Positions 6,858-14,409 of a stretch of 34,276 bases of DNA are shown here, one piece after another (positions within the stretch are counted from its first letter, which is position 1; each line of letters begins with the position of its first letter). Origin of the DNA: Planktomarina sp. (GTDB lineage Bacteria; Pseudomonadota; Alphaproteobacteria; Rhodobacterales; Rhodobacteraceae); contig JAHDCP010000021.1 in NCBI GenBank assembly GCA_020629775.1, forward strand, positions 1 to 34,276, written 5' to 3'. The notes beneath the pieces are model-generated. The model searched no databases, was not told the DNA's origin, and was given only the letters and a program-made list of their open reading frames with translations. Both the position numbers and the translations under genes were made by a program.

Positions 6858-8555
6858 CTATTTCACCAAATAAGGTTTACGTACCACAGGGGTGTGGTTG
6901 GGATTTTCTGTATCTTCACGATAATCACCCAAAAGATAAGGGTTCATCCCTTCATTTTTGAGCTGCTGCACAAAATCACCGAAGCCAGTCAAATCCACCA
7001 TTTTGGGGGCCTCGTTCAAATGCGGTCCTAAACCAGCAACGATCTGATTCATCACCATCGCAAGGTTTTCTGCGGGCGCTTCCAAGAACTCCGCCAAGGA
7101 CCAAGACAAAACCTGGGCATTGGCATAGTTCGATTTCAACGCTGACAGATGCTCAGATTCAATTTTTTGCAGCTTTGCGGCTTTTTTACGAAGCGCATCA
7201 AACTCCATCCCGGATTTAAAATCTTTGATCAACCAAGCGCCGGTAATTTGTGCGACGATGGCTTTGCCGTCGGTTACAAAATCCCAATGCACACTTTGAT
7301 TATCGGCGGGACCAAAGTGGAACGCCTGGTATTCATCACGTGCGTTCCAAACAAGGTTTCGCAAAAACGCCTGCGGGTCGTAGTCGCGTAAGTGGATACT
7401 GTCTGACAAACCACCTTTGAAATTGGGTTGGTCACCGGAAAATTCCACAGCGTCTTCAGCAAACAAATGACCGTGCACGCGCATTTCTGCGACGCGCGAA
7501 ATCCAGTCACTAAACCCTTCGAACAAACAGTCAAAGCCTTCGAAAACCACATACCCGCGGGCTGATTTCCCATGGCGCCAGATATCGTCTGGAACCCTGC
7601 TTTGCATGACCAATCCGTCCCTACCATAAACACGGCGTTCGGCGGCTTTGGAAAACAAACGGTCGATCTTTTCGGGTTGGGGTTCTGCAATGGTCAAAGC
7701 ATCTTCGGGTGAACGTAAGAAAGACTGATACAACTTGTCAGCCCCAGACCAGATTTTACGGGCCACGAAACAATCTGACCGCCGCAACAATTGCAAATGG
7801 TCATCATAAAAGATGTGGGGCTTACCGTTGTAGTCAAACTTCGACAACGTAAGTGAGCGGCTTTCTAGCTTACGGGCATAAGTGCGCGCCAAGGTTTGAA
7901 AATAGGATTCATCAGGGATCCAAACCTTGCTGAAATACGCATCGTATTTTTCGCGCAACGGATCATTCAAAACCCCTTCTAGTGTTTCGCGGGTGAGACA
8001 CCACCATTGCGACCCAATGTGAGGTTGCATTTTGAAAGGCAGTTTACGCTTTACTTTGAGACGCCTTTGTAAACTGACATACCGGTCAAAAAGCCGACGC
8101 TGTTTGTGCCATGAAAACGGAAAACGCAGGGTAAAACGTTCTTCTTCCAAGCCATCGATGGCCCAAGTCACATCTTCGATCGTGGCGCTTTCGATAAAAT
8201 CGGTGTCTGCATTGGCATCCAGATATGCCACCAATTCTTGCACGGGACGCAACGGAATGCAGGAACCAGACGCCAAATACACGTGTCTGACATCCGGGAA
8301 GTTTGATAGCATGTCTTGGCAGGCATCTTGTGTCGCGGCCACCAGACCCCACATGCCCCATTCACAAGCGTGGCGGTCAGAAAATTTGACGCCGTCCAGA
8401 TCAGACAATTCAGTTTTAAAATCGTTGAACTGTTGGGACCCAACCTTTTTGTCGACATGGATGACCACCGGGCAACCGCCGGCAACCCAGTGCCGCGCCG
8501 TTTGGGCGGCACGGTCAAACGCCGTGTGTACCAGCATCACGATTCCAACCGTCAT
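6858..8555 (-). CDS. GT14 core-2/I-branching-like glycosyltransferase with long C-terminal extension
   Basis: Residues 1 to about 265 form a GT14 domain (core-2/I-branching beta-1,6-N-acetylglucosaminyltransferase and xylosyltransferase family). Visible motifs are GIVMLVHTAFD at the start, PVVIHVDKKVG (29-39), WGMWGLVAATQDA, HVYLASGSCIPLRP (91-104), GSQWWCLTRETLE and VWIPDESYFQTLA. Glu216 in the last is the likely catalytic base by analogy with core-2 enzymes. Eukaryotic relatives are Golgi membrane proteins; this one has no signal anchor and is probably cytoplasmic. About 300 further residues follow that I cannot assign (DGLVMQSRVPDDIW, YVVFEGFDCLFEGF, FHFGPADNQSVHWD). The ATG overlaps the upstream GT2 stop by four bases and the gene abuts the sulfotransferase, so the three are coupled. 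Donor and acceptor are unknown. Confidence 0.82.
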   Translation of the reverse strand: MTVGIVMLVHTAFDRAAQTARHWVAGGCPVVIHVDKKVGSQQFNDFKTELSDLDGVKFSDRHACEWGMWGLVAATQDACQDMLSNFPDVRHVYLASGSCIPLRPVQELVAYLDANADTDFIESATIEDVTWAIDGLEEERFTLRFPFSWHKQRRLFDRYVSLQRRLKVKRKLPFKMQPHIGSQWWCLTRETLEGVLNDPLREKYDAYFSKVWIPDESYFQTLARTYARKLESRSLTLSKFDYNGKPHIFYDDHLQLLRRSDCFVARKIWSGADKLYQSFLRSPEDALTIAEPQPEKIDRLFSKAAERRVYGRDGLVMQSRVPDDIWRHGKSARGYVVFEGFDCLFEGFSDWISRVAEMRVHGHLFAEDAVEFSGDQPNFKGGLSDSIHLRDYDPQAFLRNLVWNARDEYQAFHFGPADNQSVHWDFVTDGKAIVAQITGAWLIKDFKSGMEFDALRKKAAKLQKIESEHLSALKSNYANAQVLSWSLAEFLEAPAENLAMVMNQIVAGLGPHLNEAPKMVDLTGFGDFVQQLKNEGMNPYLLGDYREDTENPNHTPVVRKPYLVK

Positions 8556-9562
8556 GCCCAGTTCCCTTTTGACATCAGGCCCAGCACTTCAAGCTGACGC
8601 CAGTTGATGTATTTTTCCGACCACTTGCACCACAAATCTGGGTTCTTTTCACTCACCTTCGCATAGGCTTTGTATTCATGGCTGCCACCATAATGTTGTT
8701 TTCGAGCCAATTCTTCTTTGGCCTTTACATTAAACGTGGACAAAAATTTGGTGTGTAAAAGAACGCCAGACGCCTTTTCACCACCTTGTGTATCATAAAC
8801 CTGGTTCAAACCACGGGGCAGTAAGCTGTGGGTCGAACTCACGTAAGCGAACCCTTTTTCCCACTTCACCAATGGTGTTTTGTTCAGTGCAGGGGCTTTC
8901 GACGGATCTTCGTCGAAAAACAGTCGCGTCCGCGGCCCACCCTGGATCCAGATGTTGCCCAGCAAATGATTTCGTTTGTAGGTGTAATTGCCACTGTCAA
9001 ACCAACCACAGGCGGCCATGGGATCGTCGCCGGGCTCATAGAACGTGTCATTGATTGGTCCCTTTGGATACATGTCCAACAGCATTGCCCCAAAGGACCG
9101 CACGCCGGTTGCATCCAACCAATCTGTCAAAGCCTGCAGTGGGCGGGAATCACAAAATGGGAATACGAAAAATTCATCAGGATCCACCACCAAGCACCAA
9201 TGACCAACACCGTATTTGGATTGCAGATAGTTCAACCAATCCACACCAAACTTAGAGGATTTGTAGGATGCTTTGGTGGAAAAAAGGGTTACATCATCTT
9301 GGGCAGCCAACAGTTGAGTGGACCCATCATTGCTGTCGTTGTCCACTATGAAAAAGTGTTCGACCCCTTGTTTGCGGTAATAATCAAGAAAGAATGGAAG
9401 CCGCACTGCTTCATTTCGAAGGGTCGAAAAAACAAAAATGCCCCCTGGAGTCGTACTGTTGCTTCGGTCCACCACATTGCGCAGCTCACGTGACTTGCGC
9501 CACGCACGGGCAAGATGACGCCGCCGCTTCAACCGAAGCCGATATGACTGCCTTAACCCCAC
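8552..9562 (-). CDS. GT2-like glycosyltransferase, copy A
   Basis: This 336-residue protein has a GT-A glycosyltransferase core. FSTLRNEAVRLPFFLDYY (about 45-62) and FFIVDNDSNDGST are the nucleotide-sugar binding start, and VVDPDEFFVFP carries the DxD metal site (Asp127, Asp129). The middle and end hold a conserved LLDMYPKGPINDTF, WIQGGPRTRLFF and GVLLHTKFLS. The very basic N-terminus (LRLKRRRHLARAWRKSR) may touch the membrane. The start is GTG, chosen because AAGGA sits six bases upstream and no nearby in-frame ATG exists. It closely resembles the neighbouring copy B throughout, so the two arose by duplication. It overlaps the GT14 gene by four bases. Sugar donor and acceptor cannot be read from sequence. 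Confidence 0.82.
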   Translation of the reverse strand: MGLRQSYRLRLKRRRHLARAWRKSRELRNVVDRSNSTTPGGIFVFSTLRNEAVRLPFFLDYYRKQGVEHFFIVDNDSNDGSTQLLAAQDDVTLFSTKASYKSSKFGVDWLNYLQSKYGVGHWCLVVDPDEFFVFPFCDSRPLQALTDWLDATGVRSFGAMLLDMYPKGPINDTFYEPGDDPMAACGWFDSGNYTYKRNHLLGNIWIQGGPRTRLFFDEDPSKAPALNKTPLVKWEKGFAYVSSTHSLLPRGLNQVYDTQGGEKASGVLLHTKFLSTFNVKAKEELARKQHYGGSHEYKAYAKVSEKNPDLWCKWSEKYINWRQLEVLGLMSKGNWA

Positions 9563-9693
9563 CGACTATCCTTGTTCTAACTGGCGAACCAATCGCGCCG
9601 TACACTCTATATTGTTCTTGTTTAGTAAACCTTAAAACGTTTGGCGAGTACCTTAGCCAGCAACGCGTCCTTTTTGGCACATTAACGCCTGGA
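9563..9693 (-). other. Gap between the two GT2 genes, possible internal promoter
   Basis: This 131-base gap is the only sizeable one inside the galU operon. It is AT-rich in the middle. On the minus strand a TATAGA (9611 down to 9606) could be a -10 element, but the matching -35 region (TAAGGT) is poor. I see no terminator after copy B. The gap could hold a weak promoter for the copy A-GT14-sulfotransferase part. Confidence 0.3.
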
Positions 9694-10779
9694 TCAGGCC
9701 CACCCGCCAGATGACAGCAGGCCCAATTCTTCCAACTGTTTCCATCCAAGGTATTTTGTTGAATGTTCGTTCCACAAAACTGGATTTTCCGACAACGCAG
9801 CATAATAGTCGTCGTAAAGTTCTGACTTGTTGAAGTGCTGCTTGCGCGCTTGTTCTTCGACAGATTTTTGCACGATGGTGTCCAGAAATTTTGTGTGCAG
9901 CAAGATCCCTGACACTCGCTCTCCGCCGTCGCGGCGATACACTTGGTTTAGCTTTGGTGGCAGGGCAGAATGGGTCGAATTCACATAAGCATACCGCCAA
10001 TTCCACCGAACCAGCGGAATCTTGTTCAACGTTGGCGCACGCCGTGGGTCATCTGCAAAGAACATCCTGGCCCTTGGGCCCCCTTGGATCCACAGATTTT
10101 GCATGGGTTCTTGTACTTGCAAACAGTAATTCCCGTGGTCGAACCAAGAAAGTATGTCGATCGGGTTTTGGCCTGGTTCAGACACCGCTTGGCCCACCTG
10201 GCCCTTTGGATACATGTCCAACATCATGGCCGGCAATGCCCTCAAGTTTTGATCATCCATCCATTCCGTCAATGCCTGCAACGGTCGTGTTTCGTGGTGC
10301 GGATACACCAACAATTCATCCGCATCCAACGTTAAACACCAGTGACCATTACCGTAACGCATCAACAACCCGTTGATCCAATCCAACCCAAATCGTGACT
10401 GTTTGTAAGATGCGGTTGTTGCCCAAACAGATGCATCTGGTTGGGCATTCAAAAATTCCAACGTTCCATCATCACTGTCGTTCACGACAAAAAGAAAGTG
10501 GTCCACCCCCAAGGCCCGGTAATGGTTTAAGAAAAAGGGCAACCTTTCCATCTCATTCCTGACGGTGACAAATGCCAAAATTGCATTGTCGTCAAAGGTA
10601 TCTGTACGATCCACAACCAAATCAACGGCTTTGCGCGCCAAGATCGCCCGCACCAAAAGGCGCCGCCGCTTAACTCGCATACCGTATAATTTAGCAATCT
10701 TTTGCAGCCCGCCTGTTACCGAGTGAACAGCGGGACGCACAAATTGAAGGCCGCGACCTATGGCGGTTGAAGCCTTCAT
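9694..10779 (-). CDS. GT2-like glycosyltransferase, copy B
   Basis: This 361-residue protein is a paralogue of copy A. It has a GT-A core with FVTVRNEMERLPFFLNHY, FLFVVNDSDDGT and LTLDADELLVYP, whose Asp152 and Asp154 are the DxD metal site. Shared later blocks are MMLDMYPKGQVGQ, WIQGGPRARMFF, LNKIPLVRW, YVNSTHSALPPKLNQVY and the end WKQLEELGLLSSGGWA. The N-terminal region is basic (MRVKRRRLLVRAILARK) as in copy A. I chose the ATG giving MKASTAIGRG, 16 bases after the galU stop; the ATG 23 codons upstream would overlap the galU end by more than 50 bases. It probably uses a UDP-sugar, perhaps from GalU, but this is inference. Confidence 0.82.
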   Translation of the reverse strand: MKASTAIGRGLQFVRPAVHSVTGGLQKIAKLYGMRVKRRRLLVRAILARKAVDLVVDRTDTFDDNAILAFVTVRNEMERLPFFLNHYRALGVDHFLFVVNDSDDGTLEFLNAQPDASVWATTASYKQSRFGLDWINGLLMRYGNGHWCLTLDADELLVYPHHETRPLQALTEWMDDQNLRALPAMMLDMYPKGQVGQAVSEPGQNPIDILSWFDHGNYCLQVQEPMQNLWIQGGPRARMFFADDPRRAPTLNKIPLVRWNWRYAYVNSTHSALPPKLNQVYRRDGGERVSGILLHTKFLDTIVQKSVEEQARKQHFNKSELYDDYYAALSENPVLWNEHSTKYLGWKQLEELGLLSSGGWA

Positions 10780-10795
10780 TCTGTTCTGCCGCTCT

Positions 10796-11686
10796 TTAAC
10801 CCGCGGCCATGTCGGTCTGAATGCCCGAGATAAAGGAGGACAATTCATCCTTCAACTCTGGGCGGTCCAAACCGAACGCCACGGTAGCTTGCAAGAACCC
10901 AGCCTTTGACCCGCAATCATAACGCTGGCCTTCAAACTTGTACCCATAAACGGGGCGCAAAGATTGCAGTTCCCGGGCGATTGCGTCGGTCAGTTGGATT
11001 TCACCACCTGCTCCCGCCTGCTTTTTGTTCAAAGACCGCAAGACATCAGGGGTCAAAATGTACCGTCCGATAACAGCCAGATTGGATGGTTCTTCACCCT
11101 TTTTGGGTTTTTCCACCATACCTTTGACAGACACCAGCGGACCCATCGTTTCTTTGACGTCCAACACGCCATACGAAGAAGCCTGTTCTTTTGGCACTTC
11201 CATGGCAGCCACCATGCAACCGCCAACCTCTTCATAGGTTTCGACCATCTGTTGAAGGCAAGATTTTTCACCTGCGATTACGTCATCGGGAAGGATCACC
11301 GCAAAAGGTTCGTTGCCAATCAAGCGACGCGCACACCAAACCGCATGTCCCAGACCTAACGCTTGGTGTTGGCGGATATAAGCGATGGCGCCGCTGTCCA
11401 TATTGGTGGAACGGACAACATCCAGCAATTCTGTTTTGCCTTTGGCTTCCAGGGACGCTTCCAACTGGGGCGCGGTGTCAAAATAATCTTCAAGCGCGCC
11501 TTTGCCGCGCGATGTCACAAAGATAAATTCTTTGATGCCAGCCGCCCGTGCTTCATCGATCGCGTATTGGATCAATGGGCGATCCACCAACGTCATGATT
11601 TCCTTTGGCACAGACTTTGTGGCCGGCAAGAAACGCGTTCCCTGACCTGCAACGGGGAAAATGGCTTTCGTGACTTTTCTGTTCAT
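10796..11686 (-). CDS. galU: UTP-glucose-1-phosphate uridylyltransferase GalU
   Basis: GalU joins UTP and glucose-1-phosphate to UDP-glucose, the donor for exopolysaccharide, lipopolysaccharide core and osmolyte glucans. The 296-residue cytoplasmic protein shows the nucleotidyltransferase start PVAGQGTRFLPATKSVPKE, then PLIQYAIDEARAAG, LGLGHAVWCA, FAVILPDDVI and VEKPKKGEEPSNLAVIGRYI, all typical of bacterial GalU. AAGGA lies four bases before the ATG. It is the first gene of the minus-strand glycosyltransferase-sulfotransferase run and is followed by copy B after 16 bases, so UDP-glucose supply and glycan assembly are probably co-expressed. Upstream lies a 180-base region with a phased repeat. 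Confidence 0.95.
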   Translation of the reverse strand: MNRKVTKAIFPVAGQGTRFLPATKSVPKEIMTLVDRPLIQYAIDEARAAGIKEFIFVTSRGKGALEDYFDTAPQLEASLEAKGKTELLDVVRSTNMDSGAIAYIRQHQALGLGHAVWCARRLIGNEPFAVILPDDVIAGEKSCLQQMVETYEEVGGCMVAAMEVPKEQASSYGVLDVKETMGPLVSVKGMVEKPKKGEEPSNLAVIGRYILTPDVLRSLNKKQAGAGGEIQLTDAIARELQSLRPVYGYKFEGQRYDCGSKAGFLQATVAFGLDRPELKDELSSFISGIQTDMAAG

Positions 11687-11758
11687 GGTGTCCTTGCTTT
11701 CGTCTTATCCCCAAGCGCACCTAAACGGCATTAAGGGGGGCTGTCACCTTGGCTTCTC

Positions 11759-11808
11759 AAGAATTGGTAAGAATTGCGTAAAGTTGCTTATCTTTGACCA
11801 AAATTGGT
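11759..11808 (-). repeat. Five 10-base phased imperfect repeats upstream of galU
   Basis: Read on the minus strand, five consecutive 10-base units each carry CAA at the same place: ACCAATTTTG, GTCAAAGATA, AGCAACTTTA, CGCAATTCTT, ACCAATTCTT. The last two differ at two positions, and the first and last share ACCAATT. The block lies about 73-122 bases before the galU ATG. A period of one helical turn with short A/T runs is the signature of curved DNA or of a protein binding one face. I see no strong promoter next to it; TTGAGA directly downstream could be a -35. Confidence 0.55.
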
Positions 11809-11866
11809 TACCGTTTCACTGCGAAGCAGATGGGCCCGATGGCACGTGCTGCTTCCAAAATTTATG

Positions 11867-12664
11867 TTAACCGTCGCTTAAAACGACGCCTTCTGCATAG
11901 GCAATAAAAAATGGATTAGCATAGGTTTCTTTTCCGTAGCCTAAAGTTTCCAAATTTTCAAACTGCACAACATGCCCACCGGCACCCGCCAAAACAGCAT
12001 GGCCTGCGGCTGTGTCCCATTCCATAGTTCGCCCCAAACGCGGATACAAATCCGCCTCACCGGTGGCCACCAAACAGAATTTCAACGAAGATCCAGCGCT
12101 TTTCATATCGGCGATCTGGTATTTCCCAATGTAATCATCCGTGGCCTGATCGCGGTGGGATTTGGATGCCACAACCCGCAACGCACTGTTGTCCGGCTTG
12201 GCAACTGAAAGGGGCTTAAGCTCCCCCACCTTATCCAAGTCGAATGTGCCCATTTCTTCTACTGTTTGACCGTCGGCTTGCGTGAAGAACATGCGGTTTT
12301 TCGCAGGGGCATACACCACCCCACGCACCGGCACGCCATTTTCAACGTATGCGATGTTCACAGTGAAATCGCCGCGCCGATGAATAAACTCTTTGGTGCC
12401 ATCCAGCGGATCAACGATCAGAAAATTATGGCTTTGCAATTCGTGACTGTCAGCTTGTTCTTCAGTCACCAACGTTACGTCAGGAAATGCAGCCCGCAAA
12501 CCAGCGGAAATCAGTGCATCAGCTGCTTCATCCGCAGCAGTGACGGGACTGTCATCGGATTTTGACCGCACGTCGAAATCTGGGCTGTTGTAAATATCCA
12601 TGATCACAGCACCGGCTTCGATGGCCAATTGGCGCATGACGGGAACAAGTTTATCAAAATCCAT
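11867..12664 (-). CDS. cysQ: 3'(2'),5'-bisphosphate nucleotidase CysQ
   Basis: CysQ dephosphorylates PAP, the inhibitory product of PAPS-using sulfotransferases and PAPS reductase, to AMP. The 265-residue protein is an inositol-monophosphatase-fold enzyme with metal ligands Glu68-Glu69 in VTEEQAD, DPLDGTKEF (Asp85, Asp88) and a late MEWDTAAGHAVLAGAGG. SDDSPVTAADEAAD near residue 40 and FIHRRGDFTVNIAYVENGVP are characteristic of CysQ rather than of SuhB-type inositol phosphatases. AAGG precedes the ATG by nine bases. It lies 180 bases upstream of galU on the same strand, so a PAP-removing enzyme sits beside a sulfotransferase operon, which fits the presumed glycan sulfation. Confidence 0.9.
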   Translation of the reverse strand: MDFDKLVPVMRQLAIEAGAVIMDIYNSPDFDVRSKSDDSPVTAADEAADALISAGLRAAFPDVTLVTEEQADSHELQSHNFLIVDPLDGTKEFIHRRGDFTVNIAYVENGVPVRGVVYAPAKNRMFFTQADGQTVEEMGTFDLDKVGELKPLSVAKPDNSALRVVASKSHRDQATDDYIGKYQIADMKSAGSSLKFCLVATGEADLYPRLGRTMEWDTAAGHAVLAGAGGHVVQFENLETLGYGKETYANPFFIAYAEGVVLSDG

Positions 12665-12697
12665 GGACGTTTACCTTATTTTGCCTGATTTGCTTTT

Positions 12698-12703
12698 CTT
12701 ATA
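12698..12703 (-). promoter_or_regulatory. Possible -10 element for cysQ
   Basis: TATAAG on the minus strand lies 33 bases before the cysQ ATG, at a plausible distance, but no good -35 is placed 16-18 bases upstream. The 116-base region between cysQ and the divergent permease gene should hold promoters for both; for the permease, TTGCGC followed by an A-rich stretch is the best candidate. Confidence 0.25.
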
Positions 12704-12780
12704 AGCCGTGGGTAACCTTGTTGCGCTGGGAAAGCTAAACAAAAAATAACCCCAGCCATGATGAAAAACGCAGGTGCAGA

Positions 12781-13605
12781 ATGTTTGAAGTCCGCAAACC
12801 CCAAACCGGTTACCAAAGAACAATTGCGTTCTTAGAACTTCTTTACCATTCGATCGTTCGATCAGTGCGTAAATCCGGCAGCAACAATGCGATTATCAGT
12901 TTGCTCAGCAACATGATGCAAACCGTCGTCTTTATCGCTGCGTTTTTTATAATGTTTCAGGTGCTGGGTGTGCGCGGGGCTGCGATCCGTGGGGACTTTT
13001 TGTTGTACATCATGTCCGGCATTTTCATGTTCATGACCCACACCAAAACCGTGGGTCAGGTTTCCGGTGCCGAAGGCCCAACGTCGGCGATGATGAAACA
13101 CGCGCCGATGAACACCATGATTGCCACAATTTCTGAGGCTCTCAGTTCTTTGTATCTTCAAATGCTGACGCTTTTGCTGGTTCTATTCTTGTATCACGTC
13201 ATCATGACTCCGGTTGTCATCGAACAACCCATTGGCGCTTTGGCGATGGTCTTAATGGCGTGGTTTTCAGGTGTGGCTGTTGGGATGGTCTTGTTGGCTG
13301 CCAAACCCTGGGCCCCCGGCTTTGTTGGATTGGCTTCCACAATCTACCAACGGGTGAATATGATTGCGTCGGGCAAAATGTTTGTCGCGAACTCTTTGCC
13401 CAGCTTCATGTATGTCATGTTCAGTTGGAACCCGTTGTTCCACATCATTGACCAAACCCGTGGGTTTGTTTTCATCAACTACAGCCCGCACAAAACATCT
13501 GCCACGTACCCGGTTGTGATCGCCGTCGCGTTGGTCGTGATTGGCCTAATGGGCGAATTTTACACCCGCAAACATGCTTCTGAAAGTTGGGCGGCACGGC
13601 ATTAA
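12781..13605 (+). CDS. ABC-2 type polysaccharide export permease (KpsM/Wzm-like)
   Basis: This 274-residue integral membrane protein resembles the permease of capsule or O-antigen ABC exporters. An amphipathic N-terminus (FEVRKPQTGYQRTIAFLELLYHSIV) precedes about six membrane helices, including TVVFIAAFFIMFQVLG, YIMSGIFMFMTHTKTV, LLLVLFLYHVIM, ALAMVLMAWFSGVAVGMVLLAA and a last one near VVIAVALVVIGLMG. The conserved late region MFSWNPLFHIIDQTRGFVFINYSPHKT corresponds to the WNPL...ID.R motif of ABC-2 exporters. No ATPase of the KpsT/Wzt type is encoded nearby, so its partner lies elsewhere. It is divergent from cysQ and next to the glycosyltransferase-sulfotransferase genes, so exporting that glycan is an attractive but unproven role. 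Confidence 0.8.
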   Translation: MFEVRKPQTGYQRTIAFLELLYHSIVRSVRKSGSNNAIISLLSNMMQTVVFIAAFFIMFQVLGVRGAAIRGDFLLYIMSGIFMFMTHTKTVGQVSGAEGPTSAMMKHAPMNTMIATISEALSSLYLQMLTLLLVLFLYHVIMTPVVIEQPIGALAMVLMAWFSGVAVGMVLLAAKPWAPGFVGLASTIYQRVNMIASGKMFVANSLPSFMYVMFSWNPLFHIIDQTRGFVFINYSPHKTSATYPVVIAVALVVIGLMGEFYTRKHASESWAARH

Positions 13606-13615
13606 TCAAGCCCGC

Positions 13616-14254
13616 CTAGCGTACAATGCGCAATGTTATGTTGATACGCCCACCCTTTGGTAAAAGGGTGCTGGATCCGAATTTGATCCGATCAACGCCG
13701 TGATATGCCAATCGGGCGTCTCCGCCCAGTACCGCCACATCGCCCGATTCCAACCAAGTACTTTCCGTTTTGCCACCTTGGGTGACGTTTCCAACGCGAA
13801 ACAATGCACTGTCACCCAGGGAAATTGAAACTACAGGCCACTGAAAGTCAGCTTCGTCACGGTCTTGGTGCAATCCCATTTTTGTGGCTTCCCCATAGTA
13901 ATTGATCAAACAGCATTCCGGCTCAGGCGCATGGGGGGCAACCTGTTGCCATATGTCCAAGACAGACTTTGGTATTTGCGGCCACATCGCCCCGGATGGA
14001 TGTTGTTCGATATACCGATATCCACTTCGATCCGAAAACCAACCAAATTGCCCCGCTGAAGTCATTTTTACGGACAGCGGTCTGCCGCCAGGCGTTATCG
14101 GGCTATAAAACGGGGCTTTCCTTGCGATAGCCCTGATATCTTGAACCATCGCGCTTTGCCCGTTTGCGTTAACCATTCCTTTATAAATGTGCACCCCGCG
14201 CAACACCTGCGGCGTAAGTTGCCCAAGTTCGCCAAATAGGTGGTCCATCGTCAT
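13616..14254 (-). CDS. alkB: AlkB-type 2-oxoglutarate/Fe(II) DNA repair dioxygenase
   Basis: AlkB removes methyl groups such as 1-methyladenine and 3-methylcytosine from DNA and RNA by oxidation. The 212-residue protein has the iron ligands His129-x-Asp131 in MGLHQDRDE and His185 in LAYHGVDR, and the 2-oxoglutarate arginines Arg203 and Arg209 in GGRINITLR. These lie within two residues of the E. coli positions (131/133, 187, 204 and 210). GWFSDRSGYRY, CLINYY and DVAVLGGDARL further match AlkB. A second ATG lies two codons in. It is divergent from dnaK and its end lies 10 bases from the end of the permease gene. Confidence 0.93.
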   Translation of the reverse strand: MTMDHLFGELGQLTPQVLRGVHIYKGMVNANGQSAMVQDIRAIARKAPFYSPITPGGRPLSVKMTSAGQFGWFSDRSGYRYIEQHPSGAMWPQIPKSVLDIWQQVAPHAPEPECCLINYYGEATKMGLHQDRDEADFQWPVVSISLGDSALFRVGNVTQGGKTESTWLESGDVAVLGGDARLAYHGVDRIKFGSSTLLPKGGRINITLRIVR

Positions 14255-14273
14255 TTTCCCAAACCCCGAACGG

Positions 14274-14302
14274 TTGCAGCCCTAGACTCCCACTCCTATA
14301 TA
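14274..14302 (+). promoter_or_regulatory. Candidate promoter of dnaK-dnaJ
   Basis: TTGCAG (14274-14279), 17 bases, then TATATA (14297-14302). The -10 context CCTATATAGC resembles the heat-shock sigma-32 -10 element of alphaproteobacteria (roughly CYTATNTNNG), while the -35 is weak for either factor. It lies about 108 bases before the dnaK start in the alkB-dnaK divergent gap. A heat-shock promoter is expected here; no CIRCE inverted repeat is seen. Confidence 0.45.
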
Positions 14303-14409
14303 GCGCGCTGAACGGGGAGAACTCTTTTCCCCATTAATAAGTCTAAAGGGCGCTGGATGCCGCACACGCGGGCCACGCCCCGGTATCGCCATGGAAAGGG
14401 ATGCTAAAC

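Noticed and set aside
10780-10848. Earlier start for GT2 copy B
   Set aside because: It would overlap the galU end by 53 bases, while an ATG 16 bases after galU lies at the normal operon spacing.
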